Assembly: GCA_963837395.1 (NCBI GenBank)
Contig: CAWINI010000003.1
Location: forward strand, 434,001-498,000
From: CAVZQN01 sp963837395
GTDB taxonomy: Bacteria > Acidobacteriota > HRBIN11 > JAKEFK01
Reading direction: 5' to 3'
DNA: 64,000 nucleotides
The position numbers and the translations under genes are program-made. The notes below the pieces were generated by a model. That model had not been told where the DNA came from, made no database searches, and worked only from the letters and a program-made list of their open reading frames with translations. Position 1 is the first letter of the stretch; each line of letters begins with the position of its first letter. This document shows, piece after piece, positions 43,196 through 52,806 of the stretch.

Positions 43196-46100
43196 ATGCG
43201 AATTTCCCCCTCCTGGATCTTTCGAGGCCGAAACATTTTCTTCGTCGGCGGAACAGGTTTCCTGGGCAAAGTTACTCTCAGCACGCTGCTCGAGAGATTT
43301 CCAGACATTGGCAAAATTTATTTGATGGTTCGGGCTGGCTCAGGAGACGATAGTGAGGAACGATTTTGGAATAATGTTTTTACGTCCCCGGCTTTCGATC
43401 CCATTCGCGAACGTTATGGCGATCAAGTTAAATCATACCTGAGCGAAAAGCTGATTATTGTTGGCGGCGACATCACACACGATAACCTCGGCTACACCGA
43501 AGAACAAGCTCAGAAAATTGCCAGTGACATTGATCTTGTTCTGAATTCATCCGGTAACGTTAGTTTTAATCCTCCGCTGGAAACAGCGATGAAAACGAAT
43601 GTTACCGGCACCAAGAATTTGCTGGCATTTGTAAAACGGATGAAACGTCCGGCGTTTGTTCATACCAGCACATGTTTTGTTGCTGGAAATCGAAAAGGTC
43701 AAATCTGGGAAGACGATCCAGTGATTGGATATTTTCCGCGCCGCGATGAATTAACAGAGGTAACGTTTTCAGTTGAACAAGAGCTGAAAGATTCTGAACG
43801 TTTAACTCGAAACATTGTTGAAGAAGCGGAGGATGCAACTTTAAACGCTGAATTCAGATCGACCGCGCGCAAACGTTTGATTGAAGAAGGTCGTGATCCT
43901 GATGAAGGCAATACATTAAATTTAGCCGCAGCACGCGAACGAAAAGATTGGATTCGCAATAAAATGAGCGATCTTGGATTGCAACGCGCGCAATGGTGGG
44001 GCTGGCCCAATATTTATACCTACACCAAGAGCATGGCAGAACAATTAATTGCTGCTGAAACTGGAATCGCTCGCGCTATCGTTCGGCCTGCAATTGTAGA
44101 AAGCTCAGTCTCGTATCCATTTCCGGGTTGGAATGAAGGCTTCAATACTACTGCCCCTCTGATTTTGTTTGCATTAAATGGACAAAGCATTTATCCACTT
44201 AATCAAAATGTGATTCTCGACATTATTCCAGTTGATTACGTTGCATCTGCAATGCTCAGTGTCGCAGCACAAACGATTGTTGAACAACCAAGACTTGTTT
44301 ATCAGCTTTGTTCTGGCGATAGCAATCCGATCAAACTCAGAAGAATCGTTACGCTGCTTGGTCTTTATAAGCGCTCCTATTTTCAAGATAAAAAAACCGG
44401 TAACCGTTTCTTGAACGCAATTGCTGCACGGATGGAAGCCAGTGCAGTTGAAGATGCACCATTCAGAAAGATTGTTCCGCGATTACGCGATGCAGTGGAA
44501 GAAATTTCAAAATCGTTAGCCAAAACGAAATCATATGGCGTGTTAAGTGGAATAAAAGGGCAACTCAAAAAAGGCGCCGATCATGCTGAAGCATTTTTGC
44601 ATGAAGGACTTGAAGCATACGAACAATTTCGTCCATTCACAGTCTTGAACGATTATCATTTCCGCGCTGATAATGTCCGAGCGTTGTTCGAACGTATGCC
44701 TGATGAAGATCGGCAGATTTTAACCTGGGCTCCTGAAACACTCGATTGGTATCATTACTGGCTGAAAATTCACTTTCCTGGTTTGAACCGTTGGGTATTT
44801 CCAAAAATGGAAGAAATTGGAAAGCCCAAACCAAAGCGTGTTTATACCTACCGCACACTTGTTGAATTGTTTGATTCCGTAACAAAGCTACATGCGGATC
44901 GGATCGGAATGCGGATCGAACGCGATGGAAAGCTTGAAGAATACACTTACGCCGATTTGCGCGAATTAATTCTGCACTGTGCCGCATTTCTGCGGGGTCA
45001 TAGCATTGGCGCTGATGATCATGTTGCATTAATTGCTGAAAATTCTCCGGAGTGGGGAATCAGCTATTTCGGTATTATCCGCGCAGGCGCAACGTCCATT
45101 CCAATGGACAAAGATTTAACAACAGATGAAATTGTAAATCTGATCCGCGCGGGAAATGCAAAAGCAATTATTGTTAGCAATAAAATCCGCCGCAAACATT
45201 CAAAGTTAGAAAAGAAGCTGCAAGATCTAAATCTGAAAGTTCATCTATGGACATTTGATGATGTTTTTGCGCTGGGTGATGAGCAAACTGAAAAAGAGCA
45301 GATTGCACAACTTCCAAAAGCCAGACCAGGAGCGATCGCATCTTTAATATTCACATCAGGCACAACCGGTCATCCGAAGGGCGTCATGCTGACGCAAAAA
45401 AATCTGACCAGCATGATGTCCCAATTGTTGAAGGTTTATGATGTTACAAAGGAAGACGGATTTTTAAGTATCCTTCCTTTGCATCATACATTCGAATTTT
45501 CTACAGGGTTTTTGCTTCCATTCAGCCGCGGATCGCAAATTACCTACTTGCAAGAATTGACCGGTGATTCAATTTCCGATGCGTTTAAAACCAGCCATGT
45601 CACGATGATGGTTGGCGTTCCAGCACTTTGGGATTTATTGCGCAGACGGATCTTAAACAAATTCGGTGATAAATCGAAAAAACTTGAAGGCTTCGTGAAG
45701 TCTCTGATCAGTGTGAATCGCTGGATTCGTGAAAAAACTTCTCTGAATGTCGGACCATTCTTATTCTTCCCTGTTCATCATGGATTAGGCGGCCGCATCC
45801 GATATCTCATCAGTGGTGGTTCATCATTATCAGAAAAGACGTACGACACTTTTTATGGTTTGGGATTCTCGCTGAATGAAGGTTACGGACTAACCGAAAG
45901 CTCACCGGTGCTGACTGTCACCCGGCCCGGAGCAAAACCAAAAATCGGAAGTGTTGGTGAAGCCTTGCCTGGCGTGGAAATTAGAATTTTGAATGCGAAT
46001 GAAAAAGGTGTAGGCGAAGTGATTGCGCGCGGTCCAAATATCATGTCTGGCTATTATGAAAATAAGGAAGCAACCGAAACAACCATCATCGATGGATGGC

Positions 46101-47575
46101 TTCATACCGGTGATCTTGGATACGTAGATGAAGACGGCAATTTGTTTTTGGTAGGCCGATCAAAAGATCTGATCTTAGGTCCAAGTGGAAAAAATATTTA
46201 TCCTGATGAATTAGAAGATCTGTACCGCGATTCACCTTACGTTAAGGAAATGAGCATTGTTGGTTTGCCTGATCAAAATGGAGAGCGGATCGCGTGTCTT
46301 GTTGTTCCTGATCATGAACATGATGAATCGCTTTCCCATGATCAGGTTCGCAGGAAAATTGAAGAACACTTCCGAAAGATTGCAGCCGGACTCCCGGTTT
46401 GGAAACGCGTAACAACTCTGGAATTTCAGGATGATGATTTGCCCAAAACCGGAACACGAAAAGTAAAACGGCGTGAAGTGATTTCGATACTGCAAGAACT
46501 TCATCGAAAAATTCCTGCCGCACCATTGGAACTTCCGGCATCTTCAGAATTTCAGGCACTCACCGAAATCATTAGTTCTGTTTGCGGTAAACCAATTTCC
46601 GAAATTCACCGAGATACAACATTCGATGAACTGGGATTTGATAGCTTGATGTACACCGAACTCGGTGCAGCTATTGAACATTCAGGCCGAACACTGCCAT
46701 CGTTCGAAGCATTAAGTTCGATCACAACGGTCAGACATCTCGCTGATTTCTTGCACGTCTCTTCCAGAACTCATACGGTGGAAAAATCTACGACACCTGA
46801 TGAAATTGAAGCGGAAAAGGAAGCTTCATTGCCTTCGTCATTAGGAGACCTTGGCGGAGCTGCCCTGGATTACATGAACGATGTCTTTTATGACTCCTAC
46901 ATGAAAGCTGAAATCATCGGAAATCAAAATGTACCGGTCCATACCAATTTTATTGTTGCGCCAAATCATAGCTCTCATCTTGATACAGGATTGGTAAAGA
47001 AAGCGCTGGGCGATGCAGGCCAAAATCTCGCGGCGCTTGCTGCAAAAGATTATTTCTTCAACAACAAACTGAAACGAACCTTCTTCGAAAATTTTACGAA
47101 TCTGGTTCCGATGGAACGCGAAGGTTCAATTCATGAATCTTTAAAACTCGCAGTTCAAACTTTGCAGAAAGGATTTAATCTTTTGATCTTCCCTGAAGGC
47201 ACACGATCGAAGACCGGACAAATATCGGAATTCAAATCCAGTTTGGGTTACCTGGCACTTCGAGCTAAGCGAGGAATTCTACCAATTCATCTGAGTGGAA
47301 CTTTTGATGCGATGCCGAAAGGTACAAAGTTTCCGAAAAAGAAAAAGGTAAAAGCGGTGATTGGTCCATTCCTTTCGTATGAATCGCTGGAGAAATTGGT
47401 TGAAGGCTTACCTCGCAATGATGCGAACCGGTTAATAACTTTGCTGGTCGAACAAATGGTGCGCAAGTTGAAAAATGGTCAAATTCAAATGCCTGATTTG
47501 AAAGCGGTGCGGCAACAATGGGATCACGAAAACCAGCCCAAGCTTCATGAAAACGCATCCGCATTAGGCGATTAG
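43196..47575 (+). CDS. ElbD-like multidomain enzyme: acyl reductase - AMP ligase - carrier - acyltransferase
   Basis: 1459 residues, four enzymatic parts in one chain. (1) An NAD-binding fatty-acyl/thioester reductase of FAR type (about 10-390): FVGGTGFLGKV and YTYTK (Tyr274, Lys278). (2) An acyl-AMP ligase (about 560-1105): FTSGTTGHPKG with T720-G725, GYGLTESSP, GWLHTGDLGY. (3) A carrier domain (about 1120-1190): FDELGFDSLMY with Ser1150 for phosphopantetheine. (4) A PlsC acyltransferase (about 1220-1450): NHSSHLD (His1258, Asp1263) and FPEGTRSKTG. As I recall it, this is the layout of myxobacterial ElbD, needed for alkyl-ether lipids. It would activate a fatty acid, hold it on the carrier, acylate glycerol phosphate or similar, and reduce an acyl group. 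The next gene follows without a gap. Confidence 0.85.
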   Translation: MRISPSWIFRGRNIFFVGGTGFLGKVTLSTLLERFPDIGKIYLMVRAGSGDDSEERFWNNVFTSPAFDPIRERYGDQVKSYLSEKLIIVGGDITHDNLGYTEEQAQKIASDIDLVLNSSGNVSFNPPLETAMKTNVTGTKNLLAFVKRMKRPAFVHTSTCFVAGNRKGQIWEDDPVIGYFPRRDELTEVTFSVEQELKDSERLTRNIVEEAEDATLNAEFRSTARKRLIEEGRDPDEGNTLNLAAARERKDWIRNKMSDLGLQRAQWWGWPNIYTYTKSMAEQLIAAETGIARAIVRPAIVESSVSYPFPGWNEGFNTTAPLILFALNGQSIYPLNQNVILDIIPVDYVASAMLSVAAQTIVEQPRLVYQLCSGDSNPIKLRRIVTLLGLYKRSYFQDKKTGNRFLNAIAARMEASAVEDAPFRKIVPRLRDAVEEISKSLAKTKSYGVLSGIKGQLKKGADHAEAFLHEGLEAYEQFRPFTVLNDYHFRADNVRALFERMPDEDRQILTWAPETLDWYHYWLKIHFPGLNRWVFPKMEEIGKPKPKRVYTYRTLVELFDSVTKLHADRIGMRIERDGKLEEYTYADLRELILHCAAFLRGHSIGADDHVALIAENSPEWGISYFGIIRAGATSIPMDKDLTTDEIVNLIRAGNAKAIIVSNKIRRKHSKLEKKLQDLNLKVHLWTFDDVFALGDEQTEKEQIAQLPKARPGAIASLIFTSGTTGHPKGVMLTQKNLTSMMSQLLKVYDVTKEDGFLSILPLHHTFEFSTGFLLPFSRGSQITYLQELTGDSISDAFKTSHVTMMVGVPALWDLLRRRILNKFGDKSKKLEGFVKSLISVNRWIREKTSLNVGPFLFFPVHHGLGGRIRYLISGGSSLSEKTYDTFYGLGFSLNEGYGLTESSPVLTVTRPGAKPKIGSVGEALPGVEIRILNANEKGVGEVIARGPNIMSGYYENKEATETTIIDGWLHTGDLGYVDEDGNLFLVGRSKDLILGPSGKNIYPDELEDLYRDSPYVKEMSIVGLPDQNGERIACLVVPDHEHDESLSHDQVRRKIEEHFRKIAAGLPVWKRVTTLEFQDDDLPKTGTRKVKRREVISILQELHRKIPAAPLELPASSEFQALTEIISSVCGKPISEIHRDTTFDELGFDSLMYTELGAAIEHSGRTLPSFEALSSITTVRHLADFLHVSSRTHTVEKSTTPDEIEAEKEASLPSSLGDLGGAALDYMNDVFYDSYMKAEIIGNQNVPVHTNFIVAPNHSSHLDTGLVKKALGDAGQNLAALAAKDYFFNNKLKRTFFENFTNLVPMEREGSIHESLKLAVQTLQKGFNLLIFPEGTRSKTGQISEFKSSLGYLALRAKRGILPIHLSGTFDAMPKGTKFPKKKKVKAVIGPFLSYESLEKLVEGLPRNDANRLITLLVEQMVRKLKNGQIQMPDLKAVRQQWDHENQPKLHENASALGD

Positions 47576-48589
47576 ATGCAACCGCAGAAACGCAAAGTTT
47601 TGGTGACCGGCGGGACCGGTTTTCTGGGCAAACATTTACTCGATTATCTAAAGCTCAAAAAAGAAAAGAATGTCAGGGTGCTGACAACATCTGCGCCTTC
47701 GTGGTTAGAAGATAGTGGATTTGAAATCATAGAAGGTTCGATCACCTCGCCGGATATCGTAAAAGTTGCAGTCGAAAACGTTCAGCAAATTTATCACCTC
47801 GCGGGCAAAGTTTCGCGCACGAAAGAAGATCCGCGCGACATGCATGCAAGCCATGTTGATGGAACGCGTTTACTTTGTGAAGCGGCGAAAGCAGCAGGAG
47901 TTCAGCGCATGGTATTAGCTTCCAGCAGCGGAACAATTGCAGTCACTGAAGATGGCTTTGAAATTCCCGATGAATCATGGCCCACACCGGTAGAAATCAT
48001 CACAAAATTTCCATATTACTCCAGCAAGTGGTATCAAGAACGAACAGCAATTAAATCCTGTGGTGATGCGTTTGAGCTGATCATTTTGAATCCCAGCTTA
48101 CTTCTCGGACCTGGAGATGAACGCTTGAGTTCGACTCAGGATGTTTTGAAATTCATCGCTGGTGATATTCCAGCGATTCCATCCGGTGGAATTAATTTTG
48201 TTGATGTCCGTGACGCCGCTGCAGCATTTCACACTGCGATGCAGCGCGGCAAACCAGGTGAGCGCTATTTATTGGGCGGACCGAATTGGACTCTGGATAA
48301 ATTTTTCGGACACCTTGAGCGGATCACAAAAGTAAAAGCACCACGAATTAAAGTTCATAAAAAGCTGCACTCGGTCACATCGAAATTAATTGAAGGTGTA
48401 TTTGAAGGAATCGGAAAAGAGCCGCCAGTAGAGCCAGTCAGTATGGAGATGTCGCGTTACTTCTGGTATGTCGATTCTTCTAAAGCAAAACGGGAGCTTG
48501 GTTTTGTATCACGCGATCCGGGCGAAACGCTATTTGATACGGTGGAATATCTTCGCAAAAATTTCTTAGGCGCAGGCATCTTCAAGTAA
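47576..48589 (+). CDS. NAD(P)-dependent epimerase/dehydrogenase (extended SDR)
   Basis: 337 residues. The nucleotide motif is VTGGTGFLGKHLL at the N terminus, and the catalytic YxxxK is Tyr in YYSSKWYQE; IIHLAG is represented by IYHLAGKV. Extended SDRs of this kind reduce or epimerise sugars, sterols or acyl intermediates (dihydroflavonol-reductase/3-beta-HSD-like). Its ATG comes immediately after the TAG of the ElbD-like gene (TAGATG), so translation is coupled and it should act on the same product line, perhaps as an added reduction step. Confidence 0.85.
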   Translation: MQPQKRKVLVTGGTGFLGKHLLDYLKLKKEKNVRVLTTSAPSWLEDSGFEIIEGSITSPDIVKVAVENVQQIYHLAGKVSRTKEDPRDMHASHVDGTRLLCEAAKAAGVQRMVLASSSGTIAVTEDGFEIPDESWPTPVEIITKFPYYSSKWYQERTAIKSCGDAFELIILNPSLLLGPGDERLSSTQDVLKFIAGDIPAIPSGGINFVDVRDAAAAFHTAMQRGKPGERYLLGGPNWTLDKFFGHLERITKVKAPRIKVHKKLHSVTSKLIEGVFEGIGKEPPVEPVSMEMSRYFWYVDSSKAKRELGFVSRDPGETLFDTVEYLRKNFLGAGIFK

Positions 48590-48614
48590 AATTTACCGCA
48601 AAGGCGCAAAACAC

Positions 48615-49541
48615 TTAACTTCGTATTTGCAAAGCTTCTGGCAATAATTCGATCGTTGCTGGCAACCGGCCGGGCGCTTCACCATCAACTTCAATCAACA
48701 CAGGATCACTTCCATTCACCGGCGTCGCTTCAATGCGAGTGCCAAGAGTGAAACCAACTTTATCAATTTTCAAATGCGTTCCGGAATAAAGACGATACGA
48801 CTTCGTTAGTTTTTCTACCATACTCAAATCGCCAATCATCACCACATCAAAATATCCGTCATTCAGTTTTGCATCAGGGGCAATCTTCATTCCCCCGCCC
48901 CAATATTTCCCATTCGCAACGCAAACGGATGCAACCTTCATGCGCCGCTTTTCCTGCTGATCAATTTGCAGATACACATCGGAATTTGAATCAGCCAGTG
49001 TACTTCTTAAAGTAGCCGCAGCAAAAGTTAAACGTCCACCTAACAATTTCTTGGAAGATTCATTCGCCCGGATTGCAACACCGCCGCTCATCCCAAATGA
49101 AGCTGTATTCACAAAATAACGTATAGCTTCTTTGCCTTCGTTATCTAAAAAACGGATACGGCCTGCATCGACCCGCCGTAATGTTCCTTCACGCAATTGG
49201 CGAGCTGCTTTGCTTAAATCTTTAGGAAGATTCAGGCTGCGGCAAAAATCTCCGCCTGTTCCATGCGGCAAAATTCCAAGTTCCACCGATTTTCCTGAGC
49301 ACAATATTCCTGTTGATACTTCAGAAATTGTGCCATCCCCTCCCATTGCTACAATTAGTTTTCTTCCTTGGTTCGCTTCTTTTTCAGCAATGCGGATAGC
49401 ATCACCTGAATCGCGGGTAAATTCAAAATCAAATGGGCCAAGATTGTTGTGAATTTGCAACGTGATCGATGCCCATTTTTTTTCGGTGAGACCACGCCCC
49501 GATTTCGGATTCACAATAATAAAAGGAAGATTGTCATTCAT
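48615..49541 (-). CDS. YegS/DgkB-like lipid kinase
   Basis: 308 residues of the diacylglycerol-kinase family. Visible motifs: VNPKSGRG at the N terminus, MGGDGTISEV for ATP binding, and LPHGTGGDFCRSLN, then the second domain with GGGMKIAPDAKLNDGYFDVV. It phosphorylates a diacylglycerol-like or sphingosine-like lipid, with a cytoplasmic or membrane-surface location. It is convergent with the ElbD-like pair and overlaps by eight bases the TPR part of the Ser/Thr kinase, so it belongs to that minus-strand transcript. Confidence 0.88.
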   Translation of the reverse strand: MNDNLPFIIVNPKSGRGLTEKKWASITLQIHNNLGPFDFEFTRDSGDAIRIAEKEANQGRKLIVAMGGDGTISEVSTGILCSGKSVELGILPHGTGGDFCRSLNLPKDLSKAARQLREGTLRRVDAGRIRFLDNEGKEAIRYFVNTASFGMSGGVAIRANESSKKLLGGRLTFAAATLRSTLADSNSDVYLQIDQQEKRRMKVASVCVANGKYWGGGMKIAPDAKLNDGYFDVVMIGDLSMVEKLTKSYRLYSGTHLKIDKVGFTLGTRIEATPVNGSDPVLIEVDGEAPGRLPATIELLPEALQIRS

Positions 49542-50286
49542 GAGATTTAACGACCAGTTTATCTAAAATCGAAACATATCGTGGATCAGATCTGATCGAA
49601 TCGAACTCCGGAGAATATGGAAGATAAAGAAGGACATTTTTCTCTTGATATGCCTTTTCAAGTTCCTCAAAAAATCGATCCATTTGATTGAGTCCCAAAT
49701 ATGCACGCGCAAAATTCAATGGTGCAACATATTCGGTGCGGCTTCGATCCTTCATTTGAGCAAGAAGTTCTTCCGCTTCATGTGTAGATCCAAATTTCGC
49801 ATAAGCCATTGCTAAATATGCAATGAAAAACGTGCCGCCTTGTGAAATATCAACAGCGCGTTTAAAAAAATTGATCGACTGCTCCGGCATCTCTTTATTC
49901 ATAAACGCCATGCCGGAAAACCAGATAGCTAACAAAAATTGCGGTTCAATTTCCAGTGCTTTGTTGAGTTCTTGAAGCGCTCTATCGTAGCGTCGATCAC
50001 CGTAGTAATGCATTCCAGCAAAAGACGAATAGAGTGGATTCAATGGATCCAATTCTTGTGCCTTTTGGATCGCTTTCGCAGCCTCTTCATGCCGGCCACC
50101 CCATGTCAAAAATCCGCTGTACCAGCAATATCCAAATGCAAATTGAGGATTCAATTCCAACGCTCTTTTCATTGCCTTCTCACCGCGAATCCAATCAGCA
50201 TCAAAATACAAAAGAGCAGCTCCCAATGATAAATGACCTTCAGGCAAAAGCGGATCGATCTGCAGCGCTTTTTCGGCAGCTTCCAT
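49534..50286 (-). CDS. TPR C-terminal part of the Ser/Thr kinase
   Basis: 250 residues of TPR repeats (KALQIDPLLPEGHLSLGAALL, at about residues 6-26, then RALELNPQFAFGYCWYSGFL and KALEIEPQFLLAIWFSGMAF). It is not a separate gene: the kinase frame is lost near 50380 where adding a C to GACCAA on the minus strand restores DPNYALAHAGIADAF and leads straight into this TPR domain. The start given is internal. TPRs may bind substrates or partners of the kinase. Confidence 0.7.
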   Translation of the reverse strand: MEAAEKALQIDPLLPEGHLSLGAALLYFDADWIRGEKAMKRALELNPQFAFGYCWYSGFLTWGGRHEEAAKAIQKAQELDPLNPLYSSFAGMHYYGDRRYDRALQELNKALEIEPQFLLAIWFSGMAFMNKEMPEQSINFFKRAVDISQGGTFFIAYLAMAYAKFGSTHEAEELLAQMKDRSRTEYVAPLNFARAYLGLNQMDRFFEELEKAYQEKNVLLYLPYSPEFDSIRSDPRYVSILDKLVVKSHE

Positions 50287-51869
50287 CGCTTTAGGATAAG
50301 CTTCCAGCGGTGGAATAAAGGTATAAAAACCCAGGGTTGAAAAAGCGTCCGCAATGCCAGCGTGAGCCAGCGCATAATTTGGTCCTTATCGATTGCTTGT
50401 TGAAAATATTCAATCGATTTATTGAGTCCGGCATGTGTTCTGAATTTCCAAAAATGTCTGCCTTTCAAATAGAGGTTATATGCTTCGATGTTATCTGTAT
50501 AACGCCGCACTAATTTTGGGAAAAGTTGATCGAGCCGGTCATATGATTCACTGAGATCTTTTTCTAAGCCTTGATCGGCCGCACCCACAAGTTTTAAATG
50601 CAAAGTTTGTACGATCGTGCGCGCCATTTCGTCCTGGATGAAAAAAATATCTTCCATGTCACGATCATATTTTTCAGACCACAGATGATAACCATCCGCC
50701 GTATTAATCAATTCCGCGGTAATGCGAAGTCTATTTCCTGATTTACGGACACTTCCATCCAAGATTGTTTCTACGTTGAGCTGTCTTCCTATTTCGCGAA
50801 TATCTGCTTGATGCTTCTTGTATTGAAACGCAGAAGTTCTGGATGCAACACGCAAATCTTGAATCTTCGTTAATGCCGTGATCAGCTCTTCAGCAAGTCC
50901 ATCGCAAAAATACTCATGATCTTTTTGCGGACTCATATCTATGAACGGAAGTACTGCAATTGAATGAGCAAGGACATCTGATTTTGTTCTTATTTGCTCT
51001 TTGCTGCTTTGCAAAAATAGATTTGCCTCAATCATTCGTAACGCAAACGTCAAATCGCGCGCAGATTGAAAACGGTTAGATGGATTCTTTTCCAGGCAGT
51101 GCGCGAGTACATGAAGCAACTCGGCAGGAACCTTATTCTTCAGTTCATTGTAATCGGCTTCATCTCTTAAAATGGCGCTCATTAGATCAGCCGAAGATCC
51201 GCCGGTAAACGGCCTTTTGCCGGCTAACATTTCATATAAGAGAGCACCAAACGAAAAGATATCGGAACGCGCATCGACTTCCTGCGTACGTACCTGTTCC
51301 GGCGACATATATGCAACCGTTCCCAGCAGTATTCCAGGGTCAGTATTTGGAGTGGTAGGAAGCTGAGAAGCGGTTTGATTCGGTTCGACTTTGCGTAACT
51401 TAGCTAATCCGAAATCCAGAATTTTGATAATCCCATCGCGAGTTACAAAAATGTTTTCCGGTTTTAAATCACGATGAATGATTCCTCGTTCATGCGCAGC
51501 TGCCAGTCCTGAAGAAATCTGTACAGCATAATGTACTGCTGACCGTGCTGATAGTTGTTCATGCATCATCAATGAACGAAGAGTTTCGCCTACGAGCAAT
51601 TCAACAATGATATAAGCGATTTGATCCTGAACTCCGAAATCATAAATCGCCAGAATATTCGGATGGCTTAATGCTCCTTGCGCCCGTGCTTCTTGTTCGA
51701 AGCGCCGCATCCGTTCTTCATCTTCAGCAAAATCAGATGGCAGAATTTTTACAGCGACGTCACGCAGCAAACGTGTATCAGTCGCACGAAAGACTTCACC
51801 CATCCCGCCGGCTCCGAGCTGCGCCAGGATTTCGTACGGACCAAGACGGTCACCAATCTGAATCTTCAT
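50169..51869 (-). CDS. PknB-type Ser/Thr protein kinase with TolB-like domain
   Basis: Kinase domain (about 1-275): glycine loop LGAGGMGEVF, VAVKILP lysine, HRDLKPEN, DFGLAK and GTVAYMSPEQ, all catalytic residues present. A TolB/FlgO-like nucleotide-binding-type domain follows (about 300-430: SIAVLPFIDMSPQKD, VASRTSAFQYK, VETILDGSVRK), then TPRs. The last ~50 residues shown in this frame (QIMRWLTLALR...) are frame-shift artefact. The joined protein is about 770 residues. No membrane helix is visible. The ATG overlaps the stop of the upstream exported-protein gene (ATGA). Confidence 0.85.
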   Translation of the reverse strand: MKIQIGDRLGPYEILAQLGAGGMGEVFRATDTRLLRDVAVKILPSDFAEDEERMRRFEQEARAQGALSHPNILAIYDFGVQDQIAYIIVELLVGETLRSLMMHEQLSARSAVHYAVQISSGLAAAHERGIIHRDLKPENIFVTRDGIIKILDFGLAKLRKVEPNQTASQLPTTPNTDPGILLGTVAYMSPEQVRTQEVDARSDIFSFGALLYEMLAGKRPFTGGSSADLMSAILRDEADYNELKNKVPAELLHVLAHCLEKNPSNRFQSARDLTFALRMIEANLFLQSSKEQIRTKSDVLAHSIAVLPFIDMSPQKDHEYFCDGLAEELITALTKIQDLRVASRTSAFQYKKHQADIREIGRQLNVETILDGSVRKSGNRLRITAELINTADGYHLWSEKYDRDMEDIFFIQDEMARTIVQTLHLKLVGAADQGLEKDLSESYDRLDQLFPKLVRRYTDNIEAYNLYLKGRHFWKFRTHAGLNKSIEYFQQAIDKDQIMRWLTLALRTLFQPWVFIPLFHRWKLILKRWKLPKKRCRSIRFCLKVIYHWELLFCILMLIGFAVRRQ

Positions 51870-52441
51870 TGCATCGGCTCTAAATCATAATAATGATCAT
51901 TAAAAAAGTAATTGATCCGCTTGATTGCAAATTTTCCATGAATCCGTTTCCAAAAGCCGGGAGCATCGGAAGCCGAAACCTTGACGAATTCGCCATGGGT
52001 ATACATGCCATCACCAAAAATCACTTCATAGCTGTCCAGGAATTTCCAGCCTGCAGATTTTCGATTCGGGCCAATACCCACTTGCTTATCGCCGACTTTG
52101 AACTCAACAGTTTTACCGGCATCCCATTCCTTATATAAAGAAAACGGCTCATCCTCTACGTATTCGTTCAAAGTCTCACAAAAGCATTTTGGATTTTTGG
52201 TTCCTTCCACTTCTTCAAAAGCGACGTTTGCTTGTTGATTTTTCTTTGGCAAAGCCGCAAGAGATGGAAGAATCACAACACCGAAATCGCCTTCCTTACT
52301 GGAAAAAAACCATTCGCCTGACGCTGCAAGATTCTTGCGGTAAACGGTTGTTCCTGATGCTTCGGCATATTGAATCTGAAAAGTCTCTTTTGAAGAAAAA
52401 GGGCGGTAAGCTATTTCCCTGGTTCGATTTCTCGCCAGCAC
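51866..52441 (-). CDS. hypothetical exported protein, C-terminal part
   Basis: 191 residues; the native continuation starts around REIAYRPFSS after a one-base shift from the upstream fragment. It contains CFCETLNEYVED, DKQVGIGPNRKSAGWKFLDSYEVIFGDG (cited as region about 120-150) and an aromatic C terminus (NYFFNDHYYDLEPM). No family recognised. Its stop overlaps the kinase start, so expression is coupled to the Ser/Thr kinase. Confidence 0.55.
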   Translation of the reverse strand: MLARNRTREIAYRPFSSKETFQIQYAEASGTTVYRKNLAASGEWFFSSKEGDFGVVILPSLAALPKKNQQANVAFEEVEGTKNPKCFCETLNEYVEDEPFSLYKEWDAGKTVEFKVGDKQVGIGPNRKSAGWKFLDSYEVIFGDGMYTHGEFVKVSASDAPGFWKRIHGKFAIKRINYFFNDHYYDLEPMQ

Positions 52442-52754
52442 GCAAATAACCTTCTGATACTGAAATAGATGTCTGGGTCTGTTTTAAAGGATCGTAAAGG
52501 TATTCATCAATATCTTTATCAAAATGGATGGCCCCATAAAGGGGTTGAATCAAAGAAATTGAATCTTCGCAAGGTTGATCAGGATCGATTTCAAGCAGAA
52601 CGATCGGCGCATCGGTTGAATTTACAATTTCAAATTTGAAATTTGAAAGGTGTCCGATGGTGGCAGATTCGACAGGCTTTATACTCATTTGCAAATCTTC
52701 GGCTTCTGCGAATGCCGCAAGAATTACCACAAAAACACTAAGTAATCGGATCAT
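52296..52754 (-). CDS. hypothetical exported protein, N-terminal part
   Basis: Signal peptide MIRLLSVFVVILAAFAEA, then a beta-sandwich-like domain (FKFEIVNSTDAPIVLLEI). The frame is native to about SEGYLRAGEKSNQG; beyond it the true frame is that of 51866-52441, the break being near 52425. The joined protein is about 295 residues. No family recognised. Confidence 0.55.
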   Translation of the reverse strand: MIRLLSVFVVILAAFAEAEDLQMSIKPVESATIGHLSNFKFEIVNSTDAPIVLLEIDPDQPCEDSISLIQPLYGAIHFDKDIDEYLYDPLKQTQTSISVSEGYLRAGEKSNQGNSLPPFFFKRDFSDSICRSIRNNRLPQESCSVRRMVFFQ

Positions 52755-52794
52755 TGGAATTCATTGTACGCTGGAATCAATCCCGTCATAAACC

Positions 52795-52800
52795 TATACT
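52795..52800 (+). promoter_or_regulatory. -10-like box of the RemA-like gene
   Basis: TATACT six bases before the GTG at 52807 (twelve before the ATG at 52813). No Shine-Dalgarno. Fits a leaderless GTG start. Confidence 0.35.
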
Positions 52801-52806
52801 GAAATT

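Noticed and set aside
43196..48589. Non-ribosomal peptide or polyketide cluster
   Set aside because: There is a reductase, AMP ligase and carrier, but no condensation, ketosynthase or thioesterase domain; the acyltransferase is of PlsC type, pointing to lipids.
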